A stretch of DNA of 64,000 bases from the NCBI GenBank assembly GCA_036986135.1, contig BTQZ01000004.1, positions 62,001 to 126,000 of the forward strand. The letters are read 5' to 3'. The translations under genes were made by a program, and so were the position numbers. How positions within the stretch are numbered: position 1 is the first letter of the stretch; the number at the start of each line of letters is the position of its first letter. The notes under the pieces are model-generated. The model made no database searches. It saw only the letters and a program-made list of their open reading frames with translations, and was not told the DNA's origin. The DNA comes from JADFRG01 sp036986135. GTDB taxonomy: Bacteria > Chloroflexota > Anaerolineae > Anaerolineales > E44-bin32. Below, one piece after another: positions 54,607 to 63,228 of this stretch.

Positions 54607-54954
54607 ATGAGCACCCTCATAATCATCAACGATGCACCCTATGGGGACGAACGTCCCTACAACGCCCTTCGTTTGGCATTTAACCTGGCCAAGCGGTCGG
54701 GAGTGGCCGTTCGGGTCTTTCTGACCGGTGATGGTGTGCTCTGCGCGCGCAAGGGCCAGAAAACGCCCGATGGATACTACAACATCGCGCGCATGATCAG
54801 ATCCCTCGCGCGTCGAGGTCAGGTAGCCACTTGAGCGACTTGCAGCGCGGCTCGCGGGCTCGAGCCTGAAGATAAGATCGAAAGCGTGCTGAACGGTGAC
54901 CTTGATCTGGAAGGGGATTGGACCCTGGAGGCCGATCGCATCCTGGTTTTCTGA
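54607..54954 (+). CDS. DsrE-family sulfur/selenium-relay protein, predicted selenoprotein (in-frame TGA = Sec)
   Basis: With TGA read as Sec the product is 115 aa and collinear with small DsrE-like proteins: LIIINDAPYGDERPYNALRL, VRVFLTGDGVLCARKGQKTP, GYYNIARM, then VAT-U-ATC-SAARGL, and ending WTLEADRILVF. The family has GA.V.ACGTC.DARG here, so the TGA (54832-54834, U76) takes the place of the first Cys of CxxC, with C79 retained. Translation stays open for 39 codons to a normal stop. Strong AAGGGAGG ribosome binding site before ATG 54607. A stem-loop fitting a bacterial SECIS is at 54849-54866. The next gene is an SQR-like flavoprotein. A truncated pseudogene is the alternative. Confidence 0.87.
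54849..54866 (+). promoter_or_regulatory. candidate bacterial SECIS element of the DsrE-family gene
   Basis: GGCTCG (54849-54854) pairs fully with CGAGCC (54861-54866), with loop CGGGCT. The loop begins 20 nt after the TGA. Loop position two is G, and both the spacing and loop size fit the bacterial SECIS model. The loop begins CGG as in the DsbA-like gene. Confidence 0.6.
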
Positions 54955-55201
54955 GGTCTACATCGCAGAGAGTAGGCGGTGCGTAGGACCCGGTTACTGG
55001 CATTCCGATGGAGGAGGGGTAGGCCCCGACGACTGATGGTCCCTTGTGCGGTACAGAAATGCATTCGGTCGCCACGATAGATAATTCCGAGCATAAGGGA
55101 AAGACCTGCGGTTATTGCTGCGGCCGCAACCACGGGCATCCTGGCTGATTGCTCCGCCATTCGCCTGACTGCCCCGTGATATTGACAGAGGAGGCACAGA
55201 A

Positions 55202-56434
55202 ATGATTGATAAGCGGGTTGTTATTCTTGGCGGCGGGATCGGCGGGCTGGTGGCCGCGAACGAATTGCGCAAGAAGCTGGGGCGCGAGCACGAGCTGGTC
55301 GTCATCGACAGGAATGAGGAGCACTTCTTCTCCCCAGCATTCCTTGGCGTGATGCTGGGGGAACGTGAACCGGCATCCACCACCCTGGACCTGGGGCGGC
55401 GTCTGGACCGATGGGGCGTGAGCTTCATACAGGGCGAGGCTACAGGCATCAACACTACGGAAATGACGGTCCAGACCACGGCCGGCGATCAATCGTACGA
55501 TTTCCTGATCATTGCACTGGGAGCTGAATTGGCCCCAGAAGCGATGCCGGGCTTCAGCGAGGCGGCCTACACACCCTACGATCTGAGCGGTGCATCTCGC
55601 CTGCGCGATGCCCTGCATGAATTCAAGGGCGGCCGGATGGTCGTCGTGATCAGCTCCATGCCTTTCAAGTGCCCGGCTGCGCCATTTGAAACCGCGTTGC
55701 TGCTGGAAGATCACTTCCGGCGCCACGGCATGCGCCAGCATGTCGAGATGGAAGTGTACAACCCCGGCGCCTTGCCGCTGGGTGTGGCAGGCGCAGAGGT
55801 GGGACATGCGGTCGTGGGCATGTTGGAGTCCAAGGGGATTGGCTTTTTCCCCGATGCGAAGCTGGCCGAAATAGACCCCTCCGGAAAGCAATTGCTTTTT
55901 TCAAACCGTGAGCCCGTCGCCTTTGACTTTTTAGTAGGCATCCCGCCCCATCAGGCGCCGGCTGTGGTGCGCCAGGCAGGGTTGGCAAATGAGGCCGGCT
56001 GGGTGCCGGTCGACAACCGTACCCTGCAAGTGACCACGGCTGATGTAACCAACGTGTACGCAATCGGAGACATCGCCTTCATCAAACTCGCCAACGGTAA
56101 GCGGCTCCCCTTGGCGGGTGTCTTCGCTCACGGTCAGGCACAGACTGTGGCGCGCCGTATCGCAGCCCAGGTCGCGGTGCGGCCGGCGGCAGACGAGTAC
56201 GACGGTATGGGATACTGCTGGGTGGAGATGGGCGGTGGTGTGGCCGGCTTCGCTTCGGGTAATTTCTACGCCATCCCAGAGCCGCAAGTAGACCTGAGGC
56301 AGCCAAGCCGGATGTGGCGTCAAGGCAAGGTGCTCTTCGACAAGTGGTGGCTGGGTGAGGGGTTGACGCGCCTGGTCGCCGGAACAGGGCTGCGGCTGGG
56401 AAGTAGGATCTTAAGCATCCCAGCCTCTCTATAG
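55202..56434 (+). CDS. FAD-dependent sulfide:quinone oxidoreductase-like flavoprotein
   Basis: 410 aa. N-terminal FAD-binding VVILGGGIGGLVAANEL; second nucleotide-binding part; SMPFKCPAAPFETALLLEDH with C157; TADVTNVYAIGDIAFIKLA; and YCWVEMGGGVAGFASG with C339. The two conserved Cys correspond to redox-active cysteines of SQR-type enzymes, so sulfide, hydropersulfide or similar donors with quinone acceptor are likely. It follows the DsrE-family gene, a frequent partner in sulfur transfer. Confidence 0.85.
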   Translation: MIDKRVVILGGGIGGLVAANELRKKLGREHELVVIDRNEEHFFSPAFLGVMLGEREPASTTLDLGRRLDRWGVSFIQGEATGINTTEMTVQTTAGDQSYDFLIIALGAELAPEAMPGFSEAAYTPYDLSGASRLRDALHEFKGGRMVVVISSMPFKCPAAPFETALLLEDHFRRHGMRQHVEMEVYNPGALPLGVAGAEVGHAVVGMLESKGIGFFPDAKLAEIDPSGKQLLFSNREPVAFDFLVGIPPHQAPAVVRQAGLANEAGWVPVDNRTLQVTTADVTNVYAIGDIAFIKLANGKRLPLAGVFAHGQAQTVARRIAAQVAVRPAADEYDGMGYCWVEMGGGVAGFASGNFYAIPEPQVDLRQPSRMWRQGKVLFDKWWLGEGLTRLVAGTGLRLGSRILSIPASL

Positions 56435-56771
56435 CCACTGACGTCAACCTCGGTTGCGCTGGCGGTGAAATCCGGCCTCGCAAACGGATTCGCGGTCCCT
56501 AACATCAAAGAGATCCTCTTTCCTTACCTAGCACAGGTAGAAGGCTTGAAGCTGGCGGCAATGGCCTTCGAGAAGGATGTAGCCCAGCTCTCCTGCAGCG
56601 CGGGCTGAACGCTCAGACTCTCCCCGCAGCGTAGTTACCCGCATCCGGCCCATCTTTTCGGCAGTCTTCTTCACGGCTAATCCACCATTGCTTCACATTC
56701 GCTTCATCATGCGCCGCTATGGTTGCCGAGACCGTGAAACAGTAGCCGAAGAACAACCGGAGGAAGAATCA
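56435..56771 (+). other. gap with an in-frame coding-like tail after the SQR-like gene
   Basis: Directly downstream of the SQR stop, in the same frame, 57 codons read through to a TGA at 56606: NIKEILFPYLAQVEGLKLA, AMAFEKDVAQLSCSAG. It looks like a conserved C-terminus, but the only start is a GTG at 56465 with no ribosome binding site. Probably the remnant of a deleted gene. Nothing else recognised. Confidence 0.35.
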
Positions 56772-57023
56772 ATGTGTGGACCTGGACATCGCACCACAGA
56801 CAGACATAACCATCGAGAGATGGCGCAGTCGCCGATGGAACTCGAGCAGCCGCAGACGGCGACGAAGCCGTGCCCACAGTGTGGCGCACAGGTAGAGCAG
56901 GATTTTGTCTTCTGCCCGCGCTGCGGCGCGGAGCTGCTGACTGCCTGCCCGGAATGCCACCGGGCGGTGGAGACCGATTGGACGCGCTGCGCCTACTGCG
57001 GAGCAGAGTTGGTGACCGCCTAA
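56772..57023 (+). CDS. small protein with two zinc ribbons
   Basis: 83 aa from ATG 56772 (GGAGGAAG upstream). N-terminal His-rich segment (HRTTDRHNHR), then two four-cysteine zinc ribbons: C34/C37/C48/C51 and C59/C62/C73/C76. The second (CPECHRAVETDWTRCAYCG) has the same spacing and Trp as ribbons in the 58449 product and the 59437 histidine kinase. First gene of the PspA cluster; no helix or enzyme domain. Confidence 0.8.
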   Translation: MCGPGHRTTDRHNHREMAQSPMELEQPQTATKPCPQCGAQVEQDFVFCPRCGAELLTACPECHRAVETDWTRCAYCGAELVTA

Positions 57024-57054
57024 TATCCCTGTGATCCCAAAAGGAGAGAATCGA

Positions 57055-57765
57055 ATGAGTTTCTACGCACGCTTGAAAGCCGTGTTCGGCGCTAAGGCCA
57101 ACCAGGCAATTGAAGGCATGGAGGATCCGCGCGCTAGCCTCGACTACAGCCTGACGCGCCTGCAGGCCAGCCTACGCCAGATCAGCGATAGCTTGGTCGA
57201 GGTGTCCACTGCCCGGCGCAGTCTGGAGGCCCAGCGGGGTCAGGCACAGAAGGCGATTGATAAGAGCGAGGAACAGGCTCGGCAGGCCATGCGCGTCGGC
57301 CGCGAAGATCTTGCAACCCGAGCGTTGGAGCGGAAGGCCGTCACCCAGGAACGGCTGAACGGGCTTAACGACAGCATTGCCTCCCTGGATGCCCAGGTCG
57401 AAAGCCTGAAGACCAGTCAGGCCAATATGCGCCAGAAGATCGAGCTATTCCAGGCTCGCAAGGAGGAGCTGAAGGCGCTCTATGACTCCTCGCGCGCGCA
57501 GCTTCAGGTCAAGGAGGCGGCCAGCGGCATCTCGAAGGATCTGGCCGATGCCGGACATGCCATCGAACGCGCCGAATCCCGCATCCAGACCATGCAGTCC
57601 CGAGTTGAAGCGATTGACGACCTCATCGCCTCCGGCGCGCTGGAAGACGTTCTGTCGCCAGAGGGCGATGACATCGACCGTGAGCTCGCCAGCCTTTCCC
57701 GGTCTGCCGCCGTGGAGAGCGAGTTGGAGCGGCTCAAGGTCGAGCTGGCCGAGGAAACGGGCTAG
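57055..57765 (+). CDS. pspA: PspA/IM30-family membrane-stress protein
   Basis: 236 aa from ATG 57055 (GGAGAG upstream). Long coiled coil typical of PspA/Vipp1: ARLKAVFGAKANQAIEGMED at the start, then RQISDSLVEVSTARR and a central coil with QARQAMRVGREDLATRALER. These proteins polymerise on damaged membranes and regulate stress operons. Followed after 2 nt by a second coiled-coil gene. Confidence 0.9.
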   Translation: MSFYARLKAVFGAKANQAIEGMEDPRASLDYSLTRLQASLRQISDSLVEVSTARRSLEAQRGQAQKAIDKSEEQARQAMRVGREDLATRALERKAVTQERLNGLNDSIASLDAQVESLKTSQANMRQKIELFQARKEELKALYDSSRAQLQVKEAASGISKDLADAGHAIERAESRIQTMQSRVEAIDDLIASGALEDVLSPEGDDIDRELASLSRSAAVESELERLKVELAEETG

Positions 57766-57767
57766 CC

Positions 57768-58439
57768 ATGGGTTGCGGATCGGTGCTGGGCGATCTTTTC
57801 TACCTCGCCGACTCCCTGCTTCAGGCGCCGACTCCCGCAGGGAACTCCCGGCCTGACGCTGCTACATCCCTGAACCCCACTAGGGGCGGTGGAGAGCTCC
57901 TTGCCCAGCTTTACAATATGTATGGTGAAGGCCAAATCAGTGAGGAGGTCTTCACCGCCCTGCAGGCCTTAGCTAATCGAGGGCAGTTGCGACAGGCGGA
58001 TCTGGCAGTTCATCGAGCGGGTTCAAGACATCCGCGCGGCCCTCGCATGGACCAGGAAGTTACGAACGCTTTGCGAGGAATCCGCTCACGACTGAATCAG
58101 CTTGCAGAGGCACGTAAGGGTTCGGAAAGGGTTCTCTCCAATTTGGAAGCACGCACGGCTGAAATGGCAGAAAGAATGGCTGCCAAGGAGCGCGCTGCCC
58201 GCCAAGCGTTGGGTGAAGGCGATGAGCAAATCGCCCGGCAGCGTCTAGCCGAGAAGGCGGAACTTTCGACGAGCCGTGCTCGGCTCATAGGACAGGCTCA
58301 AGCCCTGCGGGATGAACTGGCGCGGCTCACCGACCTGCGCTCTCAATTGAAGGCCAAAGCGCTTGAAATGGAGGCGGTGCTGGCGCGTGGCGAGCTGGCC
58401 TCGCTCGATCCGATTCGAGATGCGAAAGAAAGTGCCTGA
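57768..58439 (+). CDS. PspA-associated coiled-coil protein
   Basis: 223 aa. N-terminal part (LYNMYGEGQISEEVFTALQAL) resembles a short helical hairpin region; the C-terminal half is a coiled coil with RQALGEGDEQIARQRLAEKA, the same pattern (GEGDE.IAR.RL) as the PspA core. Likely a partner or divergent copy of PspA. I do not recognise a named family. Confidence 0.75.
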   Translation: MGCGSVLGDLFYLADSLLQAPTPAGNSRPDAATSLNPTRGGGELLAQLYNMYGEGQISEEVFTALQALANRGQLRQADLAVHRAGSRHPRGPRMDQEVTNALRGIRSRLNQLAEARKGSERVLSNLEARTAEMAERMAAKERAARQALGEGDEQIARQRLAEKAELSTSRARLIGQAQALRDELARLTDLRSQLKAKALEMEAVLARGELASLDPIRDAKESA

Positions 58440-58448
58440 GGGAAGCCA

Positions 58449-58700
58449 ATGATGATGGGTGCTGGGCTCTTGGTGATACTTCTGTTTCTGGTGGTCCTTA
58501 TCGGCGTGCCGCTGCTGATCATCGCGTTGATTACGCGAGGAGGCCTGGCTGCGTTGTTCAAAACGCGGCCTCCGTCAACGCAATCCGATGCGCCATCGCC
58601 ATCCACTGACTCGGGATATGTGCGCAAATGTCCGACCTGCGGACGGGGTGTCAAGGCCGATTGGAACGTATGCCCCTCCTGCGGTGCGGCGCTCCATTGA
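58449..58700 (+). CDS. membrane-anchored zinc-ribbon protein
   Basis: 83 aa. One N-terminal helix (about 4-28), a Ser/Pro-rich linker, and a C-terminal zinc ribbon C61-x2-C64...W72-x2-C75-x2-C78 (CPTCGRGVKADWNVCPSCG). Same geometry as the other ribbons in the cluster. The ribbon is probably cytoplasmic or external depending on topology, which cannot be decided. Confidence 0.78.
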   Translation: MMMGAGLLVILLFLVVLIGVPLLIIALITRGGLAALFKTRPPSTQSDAPSPSTDSGYVRKCPTCGRGVKADWNVCPSCGAALH

Positions 58701-58746
58701 ACCCCGCGCAGCTCTCTCCGGGCTTGCTCTGAGATAAGAGAAAGGA

Positions 58747-59430
58747 ATGCCCCGGAAGATCCTCGTTGTCGAAGACGAGCTGGAAATCATCAAGCTTGTA
58801 CGCGCCTACCTTGAGAAGGCCGGCTACAGCGTTGTAGCCGCGACCGATGGCCAAGAAGCGCTGGCCGTCTTTCGGCGCGAGCGTCCCAACCTGGTCATTC
58901 TGGACCTGAACCTTCCGGGCATGGACGGGCTGGACGTGTGCCGTGCGCTCCGTCGCAAGTCCGACATCCCCATCATCATGCTGACCGCGCGGATCGAGGA
59001 GACCGATCGCCTGATCGGTCTGGAGCTGGGCGCCGATGACTATATTGTCAAGCCTTTCAGCCCCCGCGAAGTGGTCGCCCGCACGCGGGCCGTCCTCCGC
59101 CGAACCGAAGGGGAGCCGGTCCGGCCCGAGGTCGTCACTGCGGGGGAGATCTCTCTCGACATCCCCAGGCGGCAAGCAGCGCTGGCCGGCCAGCCGCTGG
59201 ACCTAACGACCATGGAGTTCGATCTTTTGGCAATCCTGGCGGAGCACGCGGGCCAAGTGTTCACCCGGATGCAGCTGCTGGAGCGGGTCCAAGACCATGC
59301 CTATGCTGGCTACGAGCGGACAATCGATGTTCATATCAAGAATCTGCGCAGGAAGCTCTCCGACGATCCGAGTAGCCCGCGCTTCATTGAGACGGTGAGA
59401 GGCGTGGGATACCGCTTCTTACAGGAGTAA
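58747..59430 (+). CDS. OmpR/PhoB-family response regulator
   Basis: 227 aa. Receiver domain with phospho-acceptor D53 in ILDLNLPGMDGLD, TA and K residues in place, then a winged-helix output domain with TMEFDLLAILAEHAGQVFTR and YERTIDVHIKNLRRKL. Seven nt before the histidine kinase gene, its cognate sensor. Confidence 0.96.
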   Translation: MPRKILVVEDELEIIKLVRAYLEKAGYSVVAATDGQEALAVFRRERPNLVILDLNLPGMDGLDVCRALRRKSDIPIIMLTARIEETDRLIGLELGADDYIVKPFSPREVVARTRAVLRRTEGEPVRPEVVTAGEISLDIPRRQAALAGQPLDLTTMEFDLLAILAEHAGQVFTRMQLLERVQDHAYAGYERTIDVHIKNLRRKLSDDPSSPRFIETVRGVGYRFLQE

Positions 59431-59436
59431 TGGTCG

Positions 59437-61020
59437 GTGCGCCGAAGCTTGTGGACGCGTTTGATGGGTGTGTTCCTGGGAGTTATCCTCCTGGGCTTTG
59501 TGGTAATGGTCGTCTCCGTACGAATAACGACCGCCACCCAATTGAAGCGCCGAGTGCTTTCGGACGACGTGGCCCAAGCGAGCGAATTGGCCAGCATGAT
59601 GTCGGCTTACTATGCTGATCAGGGAAGCTGGTCCGGCGTAGAAGCCTGGTTGGAGAGTGCTGGAGTCGCTGAGGCGAGCGGCAGATCACGTTGGTCAGTG
59701 GATCCAGGGATAGTGGATTGGGAGGCGATGGGCCCGGGCATGATGGGCGACTGGATGGGAAGTCTGTTCAGTATGGCCCGCAGCACCGGTCCGCTGGACG
59801 ACCGTGTAGTCCTTTTTGACGCGTCCGGGAAGGTCATCACAGACACCGGCGGCGCAAGTCTGAATGAGCTGCACCCACCGGATCACCTGGAGTCAGCGGT
59901 TCCAGTAGTCGTTGACGGGGATACAGTCGGCGCCGTGCTGGTCGGTTCGATGATCGAACCCGTGCTCAACCCGGCCGATGAAGATTTCCTCAAGGCGGTG
60001 AATCTTTCGATCCTGATCACGACGGTCACCGTTGGGTTGCTGGCACTGGTCCTGGGCTCCCTATTGTTCCGACAGATCACATCCCCGCTCCGTTCCGTTT
60101 CGCGGGCCGCGGAGGCCATTGCAGCAGGCCAACTGGGCCGACGGGTTCATGTGGATTCCCAGGACGAGATAGGGCGTCTGGCTCAGTCCTTCAACCGCAT
60201 GGCTGAAAGTCTGGCACAGGCGGAGGTTCAGCGCCGCAACATGGTTGCGGACATCGCCCATGAGCTCCGCACGCCGCTAACGGTGATTCAGGGCGGTCTT
60301 GAGGCGATGCTGGACGGCGTGTATGACATGGATGAAGAGAATCTTACCGCCCTACATGAGCAGACGGATTTGCTCGGCCGGCTGGTCGCCGACCTGAGTG
60401 ATCTGGCGCTGGCCGAGGCAGGGCAATTGAGGCTGGACTGGCAACTGGTGGATCTTGGGGCATTGACCCTTGGCGCAAGTGAAGGCCTGCAGAGCCAGGC
60501 CCGGGAAAAGGGCGTGACGCTCACGGCCGACCTTCCAGAGGGGCTCCCCGAGATCCGTGGCGATCAGCAGCGACTCCAGCAGGTGGTCTTCAACTTACTC
60601 TCCAACGCGCTGCACCATACGCGAGCTGGCGGAACCATCACGATTGGGGCTGAGGCGAAGGAAGACCGGGTGGTAATCCGGGTGCAGGACACGGGCAGCG
60701 GAATCCCGCCCGAAGACCTGCCGCATGTATTTGAACGCTTCTACCGGGCCGATCGCTCGCGAGCGCGCGCCACTGGCGGGTCGGGGCTGGGATTGACCAT
60801 TGCCAAGCGGATTGTCGAAGCCCACGGCGGACAGATCTGGGTGCAGAGTTGGCAGGGCGCCGGGTCTACGTTCGCCTTCAGTCTCCCGCTGCAGCACAGG
60901 CAAGGTGCGTCAGAGGCGCAAGATGAAAGGGCTCCAGAGCCTGCCGCCTGTACTTCCTGCGGCAAACCGATTGAGGCAAGTTGGCACTTATGTGCATATT
61001 GCGGCGAGCCAGTGGCATGA
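59437..61020 (+). CDS. sensor histidine kinase with C-terminal zinc ribbon
   Basis: 527 aa from GTG 59437. Helix one (about 5-27), extracytoplasmic sensor domain (28-185), helix two (about 187-209), HAMP, phospho-acceptor H275 in DIAHELRTPLTV, HATPase domain (NLLSNALHHT, GSGIPPED, GGSGLGLTIAKRIVEAHGG). Unusual: after the kinase domain and a short linker there is a zinc ribbon, C505/C508...W516...C519/C522. Its ribbon matches those of the 56772 and 58449 products, which suggests a shared partner or metal/redox sensing. Confidence 0.93.
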   Translation: MRRSLWTRLMGVFLGVILLGFVVMVVSVRITTATQLKRRVLSDDVAQASELASMMSAYYADQGSWSGVEAWLESAGVAEASGRSRWSVDPGIVDWEAMGPGMMGDWMGSLFSMARSTGPLDDRVVLFDASGKVITDTGGASLNELHPPDHLESAVPVVVDGDTVGAVLVGSMIEPVLNPADEDFLKAVNLSILITTVTVGLLALVLGSLLFRQITSPLRSVSRAAEAIAAGQLGRRVHVDSQDEIGRLAQSFNRMAESLAQAEVQRRNMVADIAHELRTPLTVIQGGLEAMLDGVYDMDEENLTALHEQTDLLGRLVADLSDLALAEAGQLRLDWQLVDLGALTLGASEGLQSQAREKGVTLTADLPEGLPEIRGDQQRLQQVVFNLLSNALHHTRAGGTITIGAEAKEDRVVIRVQDTGSGIPPEDLPHVFERFYRADRSRARATGGSGLGLTIAKRIVEAHGGQIWVQSWQGAGSTFAFSLPLQHRQGASEAQDERAPEPAACTSCGKPIEASWHLCAYCGEPVA

Positions 61021-61155
61021 CGGCGACCGTATGCATCGTCGGTGCGGCCTGCCGCCCGCGCACCTGAGACAGAATCCCCAGCCCCTTGGAGGGATTATTT
61101 GAAGTGGTCCTCGAAGTGGAGTGTGATGCCTCTCACGCTACTACTTCAGCGGGCC

Positions 61156-61198
61156 TTGACACCATTGGCCGGCTTTATATAATTCAACGTATATTGAA
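61156..61198 (+). promoter_or_regulatory. promoter and operator of the ars operon
   Basis: TTGACA (61156-61161), 16 nt, TATAAT (61178-61183), then TTCAA-CGTATA-TTGAA (61183-61198), a dyad abutting the -10 box. This matches the ArsR-type autoregulated promoter layout. Confidence 0.82.
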
Positions 61199-61220
61199 CT
61201 ACTTCTAGGGGTCCTCTTCC

Positions 61221-61607
61221 ATGCCCACAAACGAACTGCCGCATATCGATTTGGATATTCTGGCTGGCTTGCTTAAGGTTCTTTCCGAGCCGAAACGACT
61301 GCTAATCATCAATTTGCTGATGGAAGGTGTGCAGTGCAACTGCGAGATCGGCGATAGGCTGCAGCTTTCACCCAACCTGATCTCACATCACGTCCGCGTT
61401 CTGCGCGAAGCCGGCATTGTCAACGTCGAACGCGATGCAACCGACGCGCGCTGGGTTTACTACTCCATTAATCGCCAAGCGCTGGGAAAGCTAATCAAGA
61501 CCTTCGGCGGCTTCTTTGACCCCGTTCGCATCAGACCGCGCCACCCCAACTGTGGTCCGCAACACAGTCTTGACGCCGTGGCGGAATTGGATGCTGCCGC
61601 TCAATAA
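61221..61607 (+). CDS. arsR: ArsR arsenical-resistance repressor
   Basis: 128 aa. Winged helix with LKVLSEPKRLLIINLL, the metalloid-binding region GVQCNCEIGD (C39, C41), NLISHHVRVLREAG, and a C-terminal Cys in HPNCGP. A vicinal Cys set in the recognition helix is typical of As(III)/Sb(III)-responsive ArsR. Confidence 0.9.
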   Translation: MPTNELPHIDLDILAGLLKVLSEPKRLLIINLLMEGVQCNCEIGDRLQLSPNLISHHVRVLREAGIVNVERDATDARWVYYSINRQALGKLIKTFGGFFDPVRIRPRHPNCGPQHSLDAVAELDAAAQ

Positions 61608-61643
61608 TTTTTACTGAATAACTTCAATGGAGGCTGAACTATT

Positions 61644-62099
61644 ATGGCCAAAGTCCTCTTTCTGTGTACGGGAAACTCTGCTCGGTCCCAGATGGCCGAG
61701 GCGATCATAAACGCCCGCATGGGCGAAGAGTGGGAGGCGGTTTCCGCCGGTACAGAGCCAGCAAGTCTCGTTCACCCGCTTGCCCTCCGCGCGCTAGCCG
61801 AAATCGGCATTTCGCATGATGGCCTTACTAAATCCGCCGATGAATTTCGGGATGTTCGTTTCGATGTGGTGGTGACCGTGTGCGATGACGCGGCCGAGAA
61901 ATGTCCTACTTGGCTGGGCCAAGGGATAAGAGAACACGCAGGCTTTCCCGATCCGAGCAAAGTTGCTGGCACGGAAGAGGAAAGGATGGCCGTCTTCCGC
62001 CAAGTGCGTGACGATATGGCCCGCCAAGTTCCGGCATTGCTCAAGCGATGGATCGCAGCCAAGGCGAATGGCCCATTTGAGACAACCGATCATGACTGA
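61644..62099 (+). CDS. arsC: arsenate reductase, thioredoxin-coupled (LMW-PTP fold)
   Basis: 151 aa. LCTGNSARSQMAEA P-loop with nucleophile C8, VCDDAAEKCPTW carrying the resolving cysteines. Reduces As(V) to As(III) using thioredoxin. The active site lacks the Sec-for-Cys change seen in two other genes. 37 nt after arsR. Confidence 0.95.
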   Translation: MAKVLFLCTGNSARSQMAEAIINARMGEEWEAVSAGTEPASLVHPLALRALAEIGISHDGLTKSADEFRDVRFDVVVTVCDDAAEKCPTWLGQGIREHAGFPDPSKVAGTEEERMAVFRQVRDDMARQVPALLKRWIAAKANGPFETTDHD

Positions 62100-63228
62100 A
62101 CTCGCGAGCACAACATTGGCCGCGCCAAAAGCTGTCACCAGGCAGCTTTCTGTTCTGGATCGCTTCCTGACCCTATGGATCTTCCTGGCGATGGCCATCG
62201 GAGTAAGCGCCGGTTACTTCATGCCCGGCGTGGAGGCTTTTATCAATCGCTTCCAGGTTGGGACGACCAATATCCCGATCGCCATCGGCTTGATCCTGAT
62301 GATGTACCCGCCGCTGGCCAAGGTGCACTATGAAGAGCTGAGGGACGTGTTCCGCAACTGGAAGATCCTGGGCTTGTCGCTGCTGCAAAACTGGGTCATA
62401 GGACCGACGCTGATGTTTGTGCTGGCGATCACGTTCTTGCGTGGTTACCCAGAATATATGGCCGGGCTAATCATGATCGGGCTGGCACGTTGTATCGCCA
62501 TGGTGATCGTGTGGAACGAGCTGGCCAAGGGCGACAACGAGTATGCCGCAGGCTTGGTGGCTATCAACAGTATTTTCCAGGTTCTGTTCTACAGCATTTT
62601 CGCTTGGTTGTTCATCACCAAGCTGCCGCCTCTGTTTGGCTTGCAGGGCAGTGTAGTGGAGATCGGTATTGGCGAGATCGCAAAGAGTGTCTTCATCTAC
62701 TTGGGGATCCCGATGATTGCCGCCTTCCTGACCCGTAAGATTCTGCTGCGAGCCAAGGGAAAAACATGGTACGAGACGCGCTTTGTGCCGCGGATCAGCC
62801 CGCTGACTCTGATTGCCCTGCTCTTCACGATCGTAGTGATGTTCAGTCTGAAGGGCAGCTTGATCGTGTCCATCCCCCTGGACGTCGTACGAATTGCCAT
62901 CCCGCTGATGCTGTATTTCATATTGATGTTTCTGGTCAGCTTCTGGATGGGCCACCGAATCGGCGCGAATTACTCCAAAACGACCACCCTAGCCTTCACG
63001 GCGGCCAGCAATAACTTCGAGCTGGCTATCGCAGTGACAATTGCCGTGTTCGGCCTCAACTCCGGATCAGCCTTCGCAGCGGTGATCGGCCCGCTTATCG
63101 AAGTGCCGGTGATGATCGGGCTGGTGAATGTGGCTTTTGCCTTCCAGCGGCGCTACTTTGAGGGAGAAGTAAGCGCAGGCCCAGTGGAGATGGCTGCTGC
63201 TACAACCGAAGCCCGCCCATCCTCGTAG
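62092..63228 (+). CDS. acr3: Acr3-type arsenite efflux permease
   Basis: 378 aa from ATG 62092, overlapping the end of arsC by 8 nt. Ten helices. Acr3 motifs: MMYPPLAKVHYEEL, GLARCIAMVIVWNELAKGD with the conserved Cys, and FTAASNNFELAIAV. Exports arsenite/antimonite using the proton gradient. Confidence 0.95.
   Translation: MTELASTTLAAPKAVTRQLSVLDRFLTLWIFLAMAIGVSAGYFMPGVEAFINRFQVGTTNIPIAIGLILMMYPPLAKVHYEELRDVFRNWKILGLSLLQNWVIGPTLMFVLAITFLRGYPEYMAGLIMIGLARCIAMVIVWNELAKGDNEYAAGLVAINSIFQVLFYSIFAWLFITKLPPLFGLQGSVVEIGIGEIAKSVFIYLGIPMIAAFLTRKILLRAKGKTWYETRFVPRISPLTLIALLFTIVVMFSLKGSLIVSIPLDVVRIAIPLMLYFILMFLVSFWMGHRIGANYSKTTTLAFTAASNNFELAIAVTIAVFGLNSGSAFAAVIGPLIEVPVMIGLVNVAFAFQRRYFEGEVSAGPVEMAAATTEARPSS

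Noticed and set aside
54819..55160. Minus-strand frame with a hydrophobic start between the DsrE and SQR genes
   Set aside because: Overlaps the end of the DsrE gene, has no ribosome binding site and no family match.
56606..56608. TGA in the tail after the SQR-like gene as Sec
   Set aside because: Sequence after it is low quality and does not continue any family; the segment itself has no confirmed start.
58698..58720. TGA after the zinc-ribbon protein as a third Sec codon
   Set aside because: The reading frame beyond it has no conserved domain; the protein already ends with a complete ribbon.
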